From NCBI GenBank assembly GCA_028829895.1, contig CM054177.1:79646163-79710162 (forward strand): a DNA stretch of 64,000 bases. Direction: 5' to 3'. Under the pieces are notes generated by a model, which did no database searches, was not told the origin of the DNA, and saw nothing but the letters and a program-made list of their open reading frames with translations. This document shows positions 37,016 to 48,373 of this stretch, piece by piece. A program made the position numbers and the translations under genes. This stretch comes from Sinotaia quadrata. Its lineage: Eukaryota > Mollusca > Gastropoda > Architaenioglossa > Viviparidae. Numbering within the stretch: the first letter of the stretch is position 1; each line of letters opens with the position of its first letter.

Positions 37016-37243
37016 TTTAATTCACTGCTTCATTGAAACTGTTAAAACGCAACTAGTTCGTTTTCTAATGAAAACCAAAAAATGTATTTCTACCCTTACT
37101 GCAAATTCAACTAATGAACCACTTCTCTGTGTGACTGTTACTATATGAATGTATCATGCCTTCTCTCATCCACTACAAATTCAGGTTAATGACCCAATTC
37201 TTTGTTTTTGACAGTTTATCTATGTTTGTTTGTCTCTCTCTCT

Positions 37244-37253
37244 TTGCGCGCGC

Positions 37254-37292
<39 letters not shown>
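37244..37292. repeat. (CG)n/(TG)n microsatellite
   Basis: Short (GC)n followed by about 40 bp of (TG)n. Confidence 0.98.
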
Positions 37293-37297
<5 letters not shown>

Positions 37298-37477
37298 CTC
37301 GCATTCTATTTACTCCCTACAGACCATACAGCAGTTCTGCTAATGAACCAATTCTTTGTTTATTACAGTGTGTGTGTGAATGTCTTACATTCTATTTGCT
37401 CTCCACTGCAGTTCAGCTAATGAACCAATTCTTTGCCTTTAACCTTTTGTCTCTGTGTGTGTGTATGCGCATGTGTA

Positions 37478-37478
37478 G

Positions 37479-37543
<65 letters not shown>
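37478..37543. repeat. (TG)n microsatellite
   Basis: About 65 bp of pure TG repeats. The flanking 'gctaatgaaccaattctttg' segment occurs here and again near 37340, so the two TG runs lie in a duplicated ~120-150 bp unit. Confidence 0.98.
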
Positions 37544-37545
<2 letters not shown>

Positions 37546-37550
37546 AGTGA

Positions 37551-38275
37551 ATGCCTCGTATTCTCTCTTCCTCCATATTCTCTCATTATGTCTCTGATCT
37601 CTTTTCCTTCCTCTCCCTTCCTCTCTCTTTCTATCTAAACTATTGCTCTCATTTTCTTCTTTCTCTACCCTCTCTCTCATTCTTTCTTTCTCTCTCGCTC
37701 AATCTGTTTTGTTTCTTTCCCTCCTTCGTTCCTTTACTCTCATTCTTTGTCAATTATTTTCTTTCGTTTTTTTCTTCTAATAATTTTCTCTCTCCCTCCT
37801 ATCTATGATTCTCTACCTCTCTCCTTTTCTCCACCCTTACCTCCCACATGTCTCTTTCTAATTTTCTCCCCTCCCCTCTTTACCTCCCACACGTTTCTTT
37901 CTAATTTTCTCTATCTCTCTCTTCGTTTCTCCATTTTTTAAAATTCCGTCTCTCTTGTTTTTTTCTGTGTTCCCAGAGCTCTTTACCTTTAACACTTTCT
38001 TTCTGAAGTCTCTTACTCTCCCTTTTTTCTTTGTATTATCTCCCTTTCTCGTTTTCTCTATTCTCTCTCATTGTCTGTCTTTCCCAACTTTCTTCACCAG
38101 TCACTCATTGTTTTTCAGATCTCTATCTTACTTTTTCTCAGTTTCTTTCTTTCTACACTTTCTCTCTCTTCCTCTTACTTTGTTGCTTTTTATATGAATA
38201 CCATTTCTATTTTTTTTTCTTTTTCTCTTTCTCTGCCCCTTTCTCTTTCTCTCGGTCACACACGCACAGACAACA

Positions 38276-38340
<65 letters not shown>
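37551..38340. repeat. Long polypyrimidine (CT-rich) tract ending in (CT)n(CA)n
   Basis: About 790 bp in which the plus strand is overwhelmingly C and T, ending in pure (TC)n at about 38277-38308 and (AC)n at about 38309-38339. Overlapping Ser/Phe/Leu-rich frames are composition artefacts. Confidence 0.95.
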
Positions 38341-38341
<1 letters not shown>

Positions 38342-38570
38342 CTCTCCATTTATTAATTGCGTTGGCTACCTGTAATACGTCTCCGGTCTGTATATCTGTC
38401 TTGTCTGATTGTACGCTTCATTGCTGCTAAGTCGGCTTACGGTCATTGGCATTCTTCACATTCCACACGAAAAGACGAAAGTCCACTGCCAAACAGTTCC
38501 TTTGCGGGCCTAACTGGTTCTGGTCTCAGTAATGAGCTATGTCTGTATCTTAATTATCATACAGATTCAT

Positions 38571-38775
38571 AATTAATATACACAAATGCATAATTAATAA
38601 TTAACACACAAATACATAATTAATAATGAACACACAAATACCTAGTTAATAATGAACACACAAATACGTAATAATCAGTACATGGTTGATAATTAATACA
38701 TAATTAATAATGAACACACAAATGCATAATTAATATTGAACACAGAAATACATAATTAATACACAAATAATTATA
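38571..38775. repeat. ~26-28 bp minisatellite, about 7 copies
   Basis: Units of 'acacacaaatacataattaa' plus 'taatga', AT-rich and irregular. Confidence 0.88.
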
Positions 38776-39034
38776 CAGTAATGAGCTATGTTTATATATT
38801 AATTAAGACACAAACACAATTTGATTAGCTAAACATTTTACAGAGAACTTTTGCTTAGATGATTAGGTTTATATTGATCAAGCATTCATTACCTGAATGA
38901 TTAGGTTTATATTGATCAAGCATCACCTGGATACTTGTAATTATATCAGTAATTTTTAGGCGGGTGAATAATATGCTATAATGATAATTATTATAATGGT
39001 ACGTCGATAATGAAACATCGGTAATTATTACGAT

Positions 39035-39286
39035 GTCTAGTTAATGTTACAGCAGTTATTATTGCAAGGGAACCTAGTTAATGTTACAGCAGTAATTAAT
39101 GAAAGGGAACCTAGTTAATGTTACAGCAGTAATTAATGAAAGGGAACCTAGTTAATGTTACAGCAGTAATTAATGCTAGGAAACCTAGTTAATGTTACAG
39201 TAGTAATTAATGCAAGGGAACCTAGTTAATATTACAGCAGTAATTAGTGCAATGGAACCTAGTTAATGTTACAGCAGTAATTAGTG
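39035..39286. repeat. 37-bp minisatellite, about 7 copies
   Basis: 'cctagttaatgttacagcag' recurs at 37-bp spacing (for example 39073, 39110, 39147). It runs directly into the 30-bp array at 39287. Confidence 0.95.
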
Positions 39287-39810
39287 CATGCCTGTTTGTG
39301 TTCTAGTGATGTACAGCATGCCTGTTTGTGTTCTAGTGATGTACAGCATGCCTGTTTGTGTTCTAGTGATGTACATCATGCCTGTTTGTGTTCTAGTGAT
39401 GTACAGCATGCCTGTTTGTGTTCTAGTGATGTACAGCATGCCTGTTTGTGTTCTAGTGATGTACATCATGCCTGTTTGTGTTCTAGTGATGTACATCATG
39501 CCTGTTTGTGTTCTAGTGATGTACATCATGCCTGTTTGTGTTCTAGTGATGTACAGCATGCCTGTTTGTGTTCTAGTGATGTACATCATGCCTGTTTGTG
39601 TTCTAGTGATGTACATCATGCCTGTTTGTGTTCTAGTGATGTACATCATGCCTGTTTGTGTTCTAGTGATGTACATCATGCCTGTTTGTGTTCTAGTGAT
39701 GTACATCATGCCTGTTTGTGTTCTAGTGATGTACATCATGCCTGTTTGTGTTCTAGTGATGTACATCATGTCTGTTTGTGTTCTAGTGATGTACAGCATG
39801 CCCGTTTGTT
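39287..39810. repeat. 30-bp minisatellite, 17 copies plus a partial one
   Basis: Unit: catgcctgtttgtgttctag plus tgatgtacaK. All copies are identical except for a G/T choice at unit position 30 and one C/T change in the last full copy (CATGTC). As 30 is a multiple of three and the unit has no stop on several frames, 177-191 aa open frames appear on both strands. These are periodic artefacts. Confidence 0.98.
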
Positions 39811-41830
39811 TCAATGAAAACTGGTTGCTCTTTTGTCACACTAAACTTTCTCGCGTCAGATAACTGTTGCTAACAGTAATTTACCGCGAGAATATAGAGT
39901 GGATGTTATTCTTAATCTACTCTATGCATATCTCAGTTCTATCTGTCCTTGAACAAATTCAAGTGCACACACATGAATACTATTTTATTCACACATCATA
40001 AAAAAAAAATCCATAGTAAATATATATGTACAAACATGTTCGCATTTGTAATATGTATATATCTGTAATATTTGTATCTAATGAGTTTCCTTTAAAGAGG
40101 ATTTCACCATTACAACACCCTGCATTTATGACTTGCCTTACGCAGGTGGATAAAATGGTTTATAAGGAAAATATATTTAATATCCATTTCCCTCTCTGTT
40201 TCTGTAACAATTTAGCGAACCTTTTTATGATTTAACTTTCAGTCTTATTTTCTGTGTATATGTAATCTTGATCAGCCGGTTTCAATGAAAGACTTTTTAT
40301 CTGTAGGTGTGTGTTAAAGGCGCAGTGCTCCCCCCCCCCCCACTCACACACACACACTCTTGCAAACAATCCAAATTGTCGATGTGTCGTCATGCCTTTA
40401 ATTTCAATGTCGTGCCCTTGTGCCTGAATTAATACGCAAATTCCAAATTCCATCGTTAAACTTTTGAATCATATTCTTACAATAATCCTTTCTATTTCCA
40501 AATGAGAGTTACATACCTTGTGTCTTGTTTATATATATATATACTATTTTAATGTCGTTTTATTCGAGGGGAGAGTTAAGAAGAATTAGTAAAAACGTAA
40601 ACGTATTATTGAAGACACATTTAAAAAATTAGTGTGGATAACATTTTATCAGCACAAATTATTCAACTAACCTAAAAGTTGCAAGAAATAACATAGAACT
40701 TGTTTTACTTGCGCTTCAGCTAATGTGAGAATGGCTGAGGATGTGTACGACGGCTAGCAGGACAACGATTCATACACACAATTGAAAGTCTTTTCTTTTG
40801 ATTAGTACACACTTCTGTGGATGAGGAAAATGTGTGTCAGTCACTCTATTGGAACTAGGTCATTGGGTAAATCAGCTTAGCACTTAATGACTTTAAGGAC
40901 AGCGACAAATTAGCTTTAATGAGTCGTAAAATGACACATGTGAAGAGACAGTAATTTTAATTATCAAAACTCTTGAAGTTTAAAGGTCAGCGAAATCAAC
41001 CTCAACAAAACCTATGTAAAAACAAAAACAGTTTGGTTTAGATGAGATAGAGGTAATGGGGGGTGGTACAAACTGAAAATAATTCTCCATCTGGTACATG
41101 AAAGAAGTAATGCATGTTAATAAACAAACAAAAATAATAATCACTGAATGACACGAAGTAAACTACACCATTGAGTTTGTTCGGTTTGATGATCGTCTGG
41201 AAACCCAGGAACTCGGTGCAGCCTTGCGTGATGTATCGGTTTCCTTATCGTGAACGTTGAGGAAAAGAGAACTCTAACTTACTGCTTTCTACCTCATCCC
41301 CCTTCCTCTCTCTTTTTAATTACATGGCCAGTGTGCGAATCGTAATCTTATGATTTCAGCGTTCACTTCAGTGATCAAATCAGTCGCACAGAAAATTTTC
41401 TTGACCTACAATATCACTGGTATTGTCCTCCTCCATCACCCCACCCTTCCACCCTCTCTTTCTTTCTCGTTCACATAGATCCACTTCACCTTCAGGTCTG
41501 ACAGCAGACACTTTTGGAGTGGCGACTACATGCCGACTTGTGGAGTGCTGGCCCTTGGCGACTTTATCGCTTCATGCAAGCTATGTTCGCCTGCCGCGTG
41601 TGCTTGTCAGGACTGCGAAGTAGTAAATCACCTCCCTTTGTTTGTGGTCGCTGATATGGCGAATGCTACGTCAGCACACACATTCCCAGACATAATTAGT
41701 TTGCTACTTTTTTTTTAAAAAGACTGTAGTATGCATCTTCTCATTTTGACTGCAAAGTAAACCTTTTTTTTTTTTTACACACTGTTTCTCCCGTGCATTG
41801 TACTAAGTTCGGATTCGCATATGGAGTTTT
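39811..41830. other. Non-coding stretch
   Basis: No gene, array or transposon end is recognised apart from a C-run and (CA)n at about 40329-40355. The patch 41480-41660 is less AT-rich with open frames in two registers but no known motif. Confidence 0.4.
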
Positions 41831-41888
41831 TAGAGAGAAATATTAAAGTCAAAGTACATAACCTTTTCAATGATAGCCATGGTCAGCT
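41831..41888 (+). repeat. Short dispersed repeat, copy 2 (pair with 13033-13085)
   Basis: 'gtacataaccttttc' with similar flanks ('agagagaaatattaaagtca', 'ggtcagctg') aligns on the same strand with 13033-13085. Both copies lie near the LTR retroelement but in opposite orientation relative to it. Confidence 0.6.
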
Positions 41889-41919
41889 GTACTGAATTAT
41901 CCCTTAGCACGACATGTTT

Positions 41920-42134
41920 TAAGTATATTGTTGTGCCCGGCATTAGTTCACTTCAATTCATCAAAGGACATTATTCTGTCATGTGATGCCTCCAATTATG
42001 GACTAGGTGCAGTCATTGCCCACAGGATGGATATCGGCAGTGAGAGGCCTGTAGTCTTTGCATCTAGAATCGTGCAGAACAGAACTACACTCAGGTGGAA
42101 AAGGAAGCCAGTACTTGTATGGGCAGAAGTTTGA
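41920..42134 (+). pseudogene. Ty3/gypsy-type reverse transcriptase / RNase H fragment
   Basis: An open stretch reads PALVHFNSSKDIILSCDAS, then NYGLGAVIAHRMDIGSERP, then VVFASR. The LSCDAS..GLGAV..H...GSE.P..FASR pattern is the start of the RNase H domain just after the reverse transcriptase thumb in Ty3/gypsy (Metaviridae) pol. After FASR a frame change occurs near 42075: the expected Tyr-x-x-x-Glu-Lys-Glu region is present in another frame. The fragment then ends, with no integrase before the LTR at 42384. It has no ATG (TTG is the first plausible codon) and is only ~70 codons long. It is a dead, internally deleted element. Confidence 0.85.
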
Positions 42135-42189
42135 AACTCCATATTCATTTCTGTGATGATTTATATCAATGAACTTGATTATATATATA

Positions 42190-42383
42190 TATACACTTAA
42201 TATATATGTTAATGTGACTGCTGATGTCTATGCAAGGATAAACTGAACAATTGTCTAGCATTAATTAAACATTGTTGTGAAGTGAAGTAAATGTCAATGC
42301 TCTTTTGATTGTATTGATATGTCATATATTTGATTGTTGATTTAATAAATTTATTGACCTTCTTACCCATATTGATGACCATC
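42190..42383 (+). mobile_element. Retroelement segment upstream of LTR copy 4
   Basis: 'ttgttgtgaagtgaagtaaa' through 'tttgattgttgatttaataa' to 'cttcttaccca' matches the complement of 12810-13000, and in part 44105-44198. The conserved AATAAA inside it suggests it may be the polyadenylation region, and hence part of a longer LTR. Confidence 0.6.
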
Positions 42384-42689
42384 TGTTGGAGAAATAGTGG
42401 GTGGATGGGGGCTCACTAAGTATAGATTAAAGATGGATTTAATCTTCTCCTTTAGTAAGAAGTTTTTCACATATGAAAATATTGTGTGATGGTAAATATT
42501 TGTCTATAATGTTGTGGAAGAGAGAACACATTTACAGTGCCCACATATCCGACAAGTGAGAGAGACGAGTGGTGTCTTATGGAGAATTATTAATAACATA
42601 AATTAATATTCTCATCACTTGTAATTAGTTATGGATGATTAATAAATAATAATAATCATAACCAATAACTAAGGTGGCATTGTATCACA
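42384..42689 (+). mobile_element. LTR copy 4 (plus strand, 306 bp, most complete)
   Basis: It begins TGTTGGAGAAATAGTGGG and ends GGCATTGTATCACA, giving TG...CA ends. It is homologous to the copies at 12522, 21177, 28798 and 44199. No purine-rich tract lies immediately upstream, which is a reason to suspect that the true LTR start is earlier. A (GATA)n microsatellite begins right after its end. Confidence 0.7.
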
Positions 42690-42735
42690 GATAGATAGAT
42701 AGATAGGTATGTATGTATGTATGTATGTAGGTAGG

Positions 42736-42810
<75 letters not shown>

Positions 42811-42836
42811 ATAAATAGATAGATACGTGTTTATGA
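42690..42836. repeat. (GATA)n / (GTAT)n microsatellite
   Basis: Tetranucleotide runs: (GATA)n, then (TGTA)n, (GGTA)n and a long (GATA)n of about 85 bp. Confidence 0.98.
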
Positions 42837-44104
42837 AATAATTATTATATTTATCCTGCTAATATTTAATGTAGCTAGAGTTTGAAAGTAGAACTTGAGC
42901 ACTGCACATTAAAAATAATACGTAAGGAAGATAGAATTCTCCAAAGACCACTGCTGAATGGTAGCCTGATGTAACATTTCAATCATAAAGACACCCAGTC
43001 ACTCCCTGTGAAATTTCAGGGTCAAAGTTTCCTTGAAGTGAGCAAACCAAGCTATTCAGCTTATTAGTAATAAATAGCTTATCCAGTGATGCTAAGCATT
43101 TCTAAGAAGCTAGCCAGTTATAATTGACCAATGGCCTGGTACTGGCCATCAACAAATCTAACCAATAGGAATCAGGCAGAAAGTGGTCTATTAGAAAAAT
43201 CCCTTGTTCTTATCACTTTCATATTTGATGTCAAGTCTGGTTTTAAGGCTGACTGAGAGTTGTGGTGAGTTATCTGACTGATAGAGAAAGAGAGCAGAAA
43301 ATTAGAATTAGAATTATTTAGATTTATTGATTTTTGTTGTTCTGTAATTAGACTCAGAGAAGTTTATGTGTACTTTGAACTATTGATTTCATGGCTTGTA
43401 ATTAGATAGATTAGTATATTACATTGATGAGCATATGACATTGTCCCTAGTGGAATGTTACTCATTAATCTAATTATGTTATATTTTATGCCCATGTGTA
43501 TGTATGGGGTAAATGAATTCTATTGCAGGAATGTAAGTTTGAGAATTCATGTAGAGTAGATATGGGAGTTGTGAAACATTTTTAGACAGGAATCTTATGT
43601 GCTGTGACTTTGATTTTACTTTTTTCCCAGAGAGCATGCCTTTCTTTGTTTTTCGTTTATCCACTTCAGACCACAGTGATCTTCAGCACTCTACTTGAGC
43701 TACAGGGGTACACTTGCTGGCAACAGGATTGCTGGAAATTGGCTACAGCGCATCTCCCATATGGCAGAAGCTGGGTCTGGCTTGGGTCTTGAGAGATTTC
43801 ATGCTGAATTCTTGAAACAGCTGTGGTGAGCCTAGGGGCACAGGTTAGAATCACTATCCAACAGGAGGCAAAGTGAGTTGTGACATTGCTATAGAAGGCC
43901 TGGCAAGATAATTCATGTCATAAAGGAGGTCAAGTAAAATTAACTGTTGTTTCTTTCTATACACTCAGCTTTGATTGGTGATGAGAAGAAGAGTCATAAA
44001 CCTATTAGAGTCTTTTAATTAGATTATTTTATTGCTGGGATAGAGACCGAATAAGTGGTGGATATTTGAACATTTATCTCCATAGTGAGTACAAGTGTCT
44101 GTCC
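42837..44104. other. Unassigned stretch between two LTR copies
   Basis: It is less AT-rich than average in places. It may be internal sequence of the element ending at 44732, but I recognise no gag or pol motif. Short frames on both strands at 43600-43850 match nothing known. Confidence 0.35.
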
Positions 44105-44198
44105 TTTCCAATTGTATTCGTTTGTAAGTTTTGATTGTTGATTTAATAAATTTATTGTTGCTTTTTATTTGTCCTTCTTACCCATACTATTTAAATTA

Positions 44199-44732
44199 TG
44201 TATGGAGTAAAAGAGGGTGGATGGGGGCTGGTTAAAATAACTTAAAAACAGGATCGAATTACTCCTTCAGTAAGAAGTTCCACCTGCGAGAAAGAATTAT
44301 GTGCTAGTAGAATGTCTATTTATAGGTATGTGCTAGTAGAATGTCTATCTATAGGTATGTGCTAGTAGAATGTCTATCTATAGGTATGTGCTAGTAGAAT
44401 GTCTATCTATAGGTATGTGCTAGTAGAATGTCTATCTATAGGTATGTGCTAGTAGAATGTCTATCTATAGGTATGTGCTAGTAGAATGTCTATCTATAGG
44501 TATGCGCTAGTAGAATGTCTATCTATAGGTATGTGCTAGTAGAATGTCTATCTATAGGTATGCGAGTGAAAATAGAGTTCTGCAATGCCAGGAGACCCGC
44601 CAAGTGGAAGTGGAGTTTCGTGTCTTACTGAGATTTATTAACAATATATAAATTTCCAGCCACTTGTATTTATTTCTGAATTATTAATTAGAATATAATA
44701 ATAATCATAACCAGCATGGCGTTCATCCCACA
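44199..44732 (+). mobile_element. LTR copy 5 (plus strand) interrupted by an internal minisatellite
   Basis: The left part 'tatggagtaaaagagggtgg' to 'ccttcagtaagaagttccac' and the right part 'gacccgccaagtggaag' to 'catggcgttcatcccaca' align with copy 4. In between, the LTR's own 'attgtgtgatggtaaatatt' region is expanded to ten 29-bp units (44300-44570). The upstream segment 44125-44198 matches 42310-42370. Confidence 0.65.
44300..44570. repeat. 29-bp minisatellite inside LTR copy 5, about 9-10 copies
   Basis: Unit 'ggtatgtgctagtagaatgt' plus 'ctatctata', nearly identical copies. Its sequence aligns with the single-copy LTR segment 'tgtgatggtaaatatttgtc' plus 'tata' in copy 4, so the array appears to have grown from LTR sequence. 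Confidence 0.93.
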
Positions 44733-45325
44733 CACATAGAGAAAGAGAGAGACAAAGACATTTCACGGGCACACACATAACTGCAATTCTAAATATAAAT
44801 TAAACATTCTGAAGCAGAGCTGATAGTACTTATTTTAGTACTTATTTTTCACAGCCATGACCCTTGGCGACCTTCAGCTTCTTCGAAAAGTGTAAAATAT
44901 TAATTTTTATTATGTTAAGCACACTCACGCACACATTCGCGCAAGACACTTATTTGCTGTCGAAACACTTCGCATCATGTTAAAGAGAAAGTTGTGGAAG
45001 AGAATTTTTTTCCTCAAGACTGTAAGTATAACAAGTGTGTGCGGTGATTCGACTCATTTATCAGCACGCGACACTTTATCAAACTGCAGCCACACTTGCC
45101 TGAAACACTTAAAGACATCAGGCCCACTTTTTGTGTCCGCTACCCCCTCCTACCCCCCCACCCACATAGTGGACACTTGTATACAGGCCAAGAACTAAAT
45201 CTTGATAACCTCCACTATTGGTGTTCATAGTTTATCGTGTTTCCTCCCGACCTCCTGAAGTGTCTAAATCTTTTTATCTCTTTAAACCACTCGGCCACCG
45301 GAACACTTACTGGCGCCAGAGCAAA
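44733..45325. other. Non-coding stretch
   Basis: No array, gene or transposon end recognised. Confidence 0.4.
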
Positions 45326-45329
45326 GCCA

Positions 45330-45650
45330 GGCATACGTTCTGTGACTAGTCTGGACATAACCATACCATAACTAACTTGTCTTGGTCAGCCGTCATCAAA
45401 ATGGCATAATGTAATATATTTTCTGTGAACAGTCTGGACATGACCAAACAATCACTAACTTCTTTCAATCAGCCGTTAGAAAGAAATCATAAATCATACG
45501 TTCTGTGAAAAGTCTGGACCAAACCATAACCAGATTATTTCAGTCACCCGTTTGTAAGAAACCCTAATGTATCGCCATGTGTTCAGGAGGAGTCTGGGTT
45601 TAACTTAACCATAACTCGCTTGTCTTGGTCAGCAGTCAGAAAGAAACTAA
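45330..45650. repeat. Imperfect ~80-bp tandem repeat, about 4 copies
   Basis: Units share 'ttctgtgaacagtctggaca', then 'taaccataactaacttgtct' and 'tggtcagccgt' with 'agaaa'. Divergence is high. Confidence 0.85.
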
Positions 45651-46205
45651 TGAACATTGAGAACTGCGATTCGCTGAAAAGAGAATATGTTTTAATCGCA
45701 CTAAAATCTAATCAGGGAAAAACAACCATACAAAACTCCATTTCAATTCTCACATATTTCCATCGTAAGAAGCGTAAGAGAAATTTTAGTCGAAGAGATA
45801 GATGGTGCGGCTCGTTCAAACAGTGTCCCAGAAATTAAAAAAACAAAACAAACGACTATAGTACATCCATACAGAATCTTTTTAACCGGAAGTTAAACTC
45901 CCTAGCTGACGTTGTCCGAGTGTTGCTCAAAAGGCGTTGAAAAGGAAAGAAAAACATAGAGAAGGAAAGAAAAGCACGGTGCAGACGACAAAACACTGCC
46001 TTGACAAAAAACAAACGCCTTCAGTGCATATTGACAATGCTTGAAGGGCAAGGGCGACCCGTAGTCTGGCTTCTTTGACGTCATTTTTATCAGGGGTCAA
46101 GGTTATCTAAAGCCTGGTGGATTTTTGTCGCTGTTTGTCTATTTCACAGCTGTGTTCAAAGAATAAGTAAAAAACGAATCAAAGTCGAGCGTGTAATTAA
46201 TTAGT
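45651..46205. other. Non-coding stretch
   Basis: Nothing recognised. The short open frames lack support. Confidence 0.35.
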
Positions 46206-46209
46206 TGGA

Positions 46210-46735
46210 AGAATTTTTTTTGTTATTAAGTGTAGTTAATATCAAGGCAATTATATATGTGGATTTTTAAAACTAAGACAGTAAATTTCCAGGCAATTAA
46301 CCATGTGGATTTTAAAATAAAATAACAATTATCACAAGGATTTTAAAATTAAAATATTGTTAATTTCAAGGCAATTATTACTGTGAATTTTAAAAATATA
46401 GTTAATTTCAAGGGAATTATCCATGTGGTATTTTATAATAAAATATGATTAATTTCAAAGCGATTATCCCGGTGGAATTTTAAAATAAAATATTGCTAAT
46501 TTCAAGGCAATTATCACAGTGGATTTTAAAAATAAAATATCATTAATTTCAAGACAATTATCCATATGGATTTTAAAAATAACATAATTTTAAATTTAAA
46601 GCAATTAACCCAGTGGATTTTAAAATAACAATTTAAATTTAAAGCAATTAACCCAGTGGATTTTAAAAATAAAATATTGTTAATTTTAAGGCACCCCCTC
46701 CCCCCCCCAGTAGATTTTAAAAATAAAATCTAAAC
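46210..46735. repeat. ~50-55 bp AT-rich tandem repeat, about 10 copies
   Basis: Units of 'ttaatttcaaggcaattatc', then 'gtggattttaaaataaaata', with frequent indels. Confidence 0.92.
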
Positions 46736-47110
46736 TGAAACAGAACATCGAGAAGATTTTTGATAAATTTATTTTATATACAATCAATGTTATCTCTTAC
46801 ACTGAATATCTTTATTGTATGCGGATTTATTGTGCAGTGGAAATTTACCTCCTACACTAAATATCATCATTCCGGGAGGGCTTGTTGTACAGTGGAAATT
46901 TAAATCGAACAGGTAAGCTCCTAAGAGTTAAAGCACTAAGAATATTTTCCTTCTTCATTATAATGAATCGGTTGTTGTTAGTTTATTTCTACCAAAGCAC
47001 TGTCCATGCGTGTTGTCAAAACAAATGAAAGAGTTGGATTCCATTGATGTGAAACTCATTATTTCTGAGCTCATTATTTCTTGGGTTATAATTATTTAGC
47101 TTACTTTTTT
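46736..47110. other. Non-coding stretch
   Basis: A short imperfect duplication around 'gtacagtggaaatttaa' (46830 and 46890) is visible, and nothing else. Confidence 0.4.
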
Positions 47111-47124
47111 CTTTCTTTCTTTTC

Positions 47125-47380
47125 TTTTTTTTTTTTTTTTTTTTTTTTTTTGGGTGGTGGTGGTATTGTTAATACATTCACATAGCCCACAGTAATTTCA
47201 GGGGATGCCATTTTTTGGTATTGTTAGTACATTCACCTAGCCCGCAGTACAGTCAGGGGATGTCATTTTGTTGGTATTGCTAATCCATTCACCAGGACTA
47301 CAGTACAGTCAGGGGATGTCATTTTTTGGTATTGCTAGTACGTTCACCTAGCCCACAGTACAGTCAGGGGATGTCATTAT
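47125..47380. repeat. Poly-T run followed by a ~55-bp tandem repeat, 4 copies
   Basis: After a T-run (47126-47150), 'ggtattgttagtacattcac' and 'agtacagtcaggggatgtca' repeat from 47162, 47217, 47273 and 47328. Confidence 0.93.
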
Positions 47381-47484
47381 AGAATCTCTGAATTTCATAC
47401 ACTGGGAGTCTCCCACGACCCCTCCAAAAAAGGGTGGGGTCCGGAGTGGGTGGTGGTGAATTTAAACTACTCAAACAGATCAGT

Positions 47485-47568
47485 TTGACCACTATATTGG
47501 ACAAAACAGATGGCGTCACTGCGAAGTGTGACACTATATTGGATAAGACAGATGACGTCACTGCAAGA
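47485..47568. repeat. Short direct repeat with CRE-like site, 2 copies
   Basis: 'cactatattggacaaaacag' followed by 'atggcgtcactgc' and, in the second copy, 'atgacgtcactgc'. Confidence 0.85.
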
Positions 47569-47990
47569 CGATCTCTTAGTCAATCAACTGTTTCATATGG
47601 ATAACGCCATGCTTGTATAATTTTTGTAAAATTTTATTCCCCATACAAGTCAGAAATGTTATTCTTCGCAATGTATCAAAGGACAGGCATATCTCAAGAC
47701 GATGAGAAGTCAATGTGCTGCAAGAATATTTAGGTATTTCCAAATTATAAAATGAAAATTCTAAATAAAATGCCTATTTAAAAATAATATTCAAACTGGT
47801 ATTAAAAAAAAAAATCCATTCTGGGTAACAAATCTCCAAAACGAATATTCTTTAGAACAAAAATTTACACGTTTATTTTAATCAATTTATTCTACATATT
47901 AAACTGGAGTTCCATTCCAATCCATTGCCCTGTTAATTTTACTATTTTAAAATTATATTCATTTGTGATTTTTGTTTTGTCGTGCTACCT
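47569..47990. other. Non-coding AT-rich stretch
   Basis: Nothing recognised. Confidence 0.4.
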
Positions 47991-47993
47991 GGT

Positions 47994-48025
47994 GTGTGTG
48001 TGTGTGTACGTGTGTGTGTGTGTGT

Positions 48026-48072
<47 letters not shown>
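47994..48072. repeat. (TG)n microsatellite
   Basis: About 78 bp of TG repeats with two interruptions. Confidence 0.98.
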
Positions 48073-48075
<3 letters not shown>

Positions 48076-48079
48076 TATA

Positions 48080-48198
48080 TTTGAGAGAGAGAAATAGAGA
48101 AAAGGAGAGAAAGGGAGACAAAGAAAGAGAGAACAAAAGAAGAGAGAAAAAGAACGAGAGACAAAGAAAGAAAGAAAAAAAGAAAGAAAGAAAGAAAA

Positions 48199-48234
<36 letters not shown>

Positions 48235-48279
48235 AAAAAGAAAGAAAGAAAGAAAGAAAAAAGAAAGAAAGAAAGAAAA

Positions 48280-48319
<40 letters not shown>

Positions 48320-48341
48320 AAAAAAAAAGAAAGAAAGAACA

Positions 48342-48373
<32 letters not shown>

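Noticed and set aside
37551..38340. Search for CRISPR-like arrays among the many regular repeats
   Set aside because: The tandem repeats have no unique spacers between units and the DNA is eukaryotic. They are minisatellites and microsatellites.
39281..39863. 177-191 codon frames on both strands with 10-residue periodicity
   Set aside because: They are fully explained by a 30-bp minisatellite whose length is a multiple of three. There is no splice or start context.
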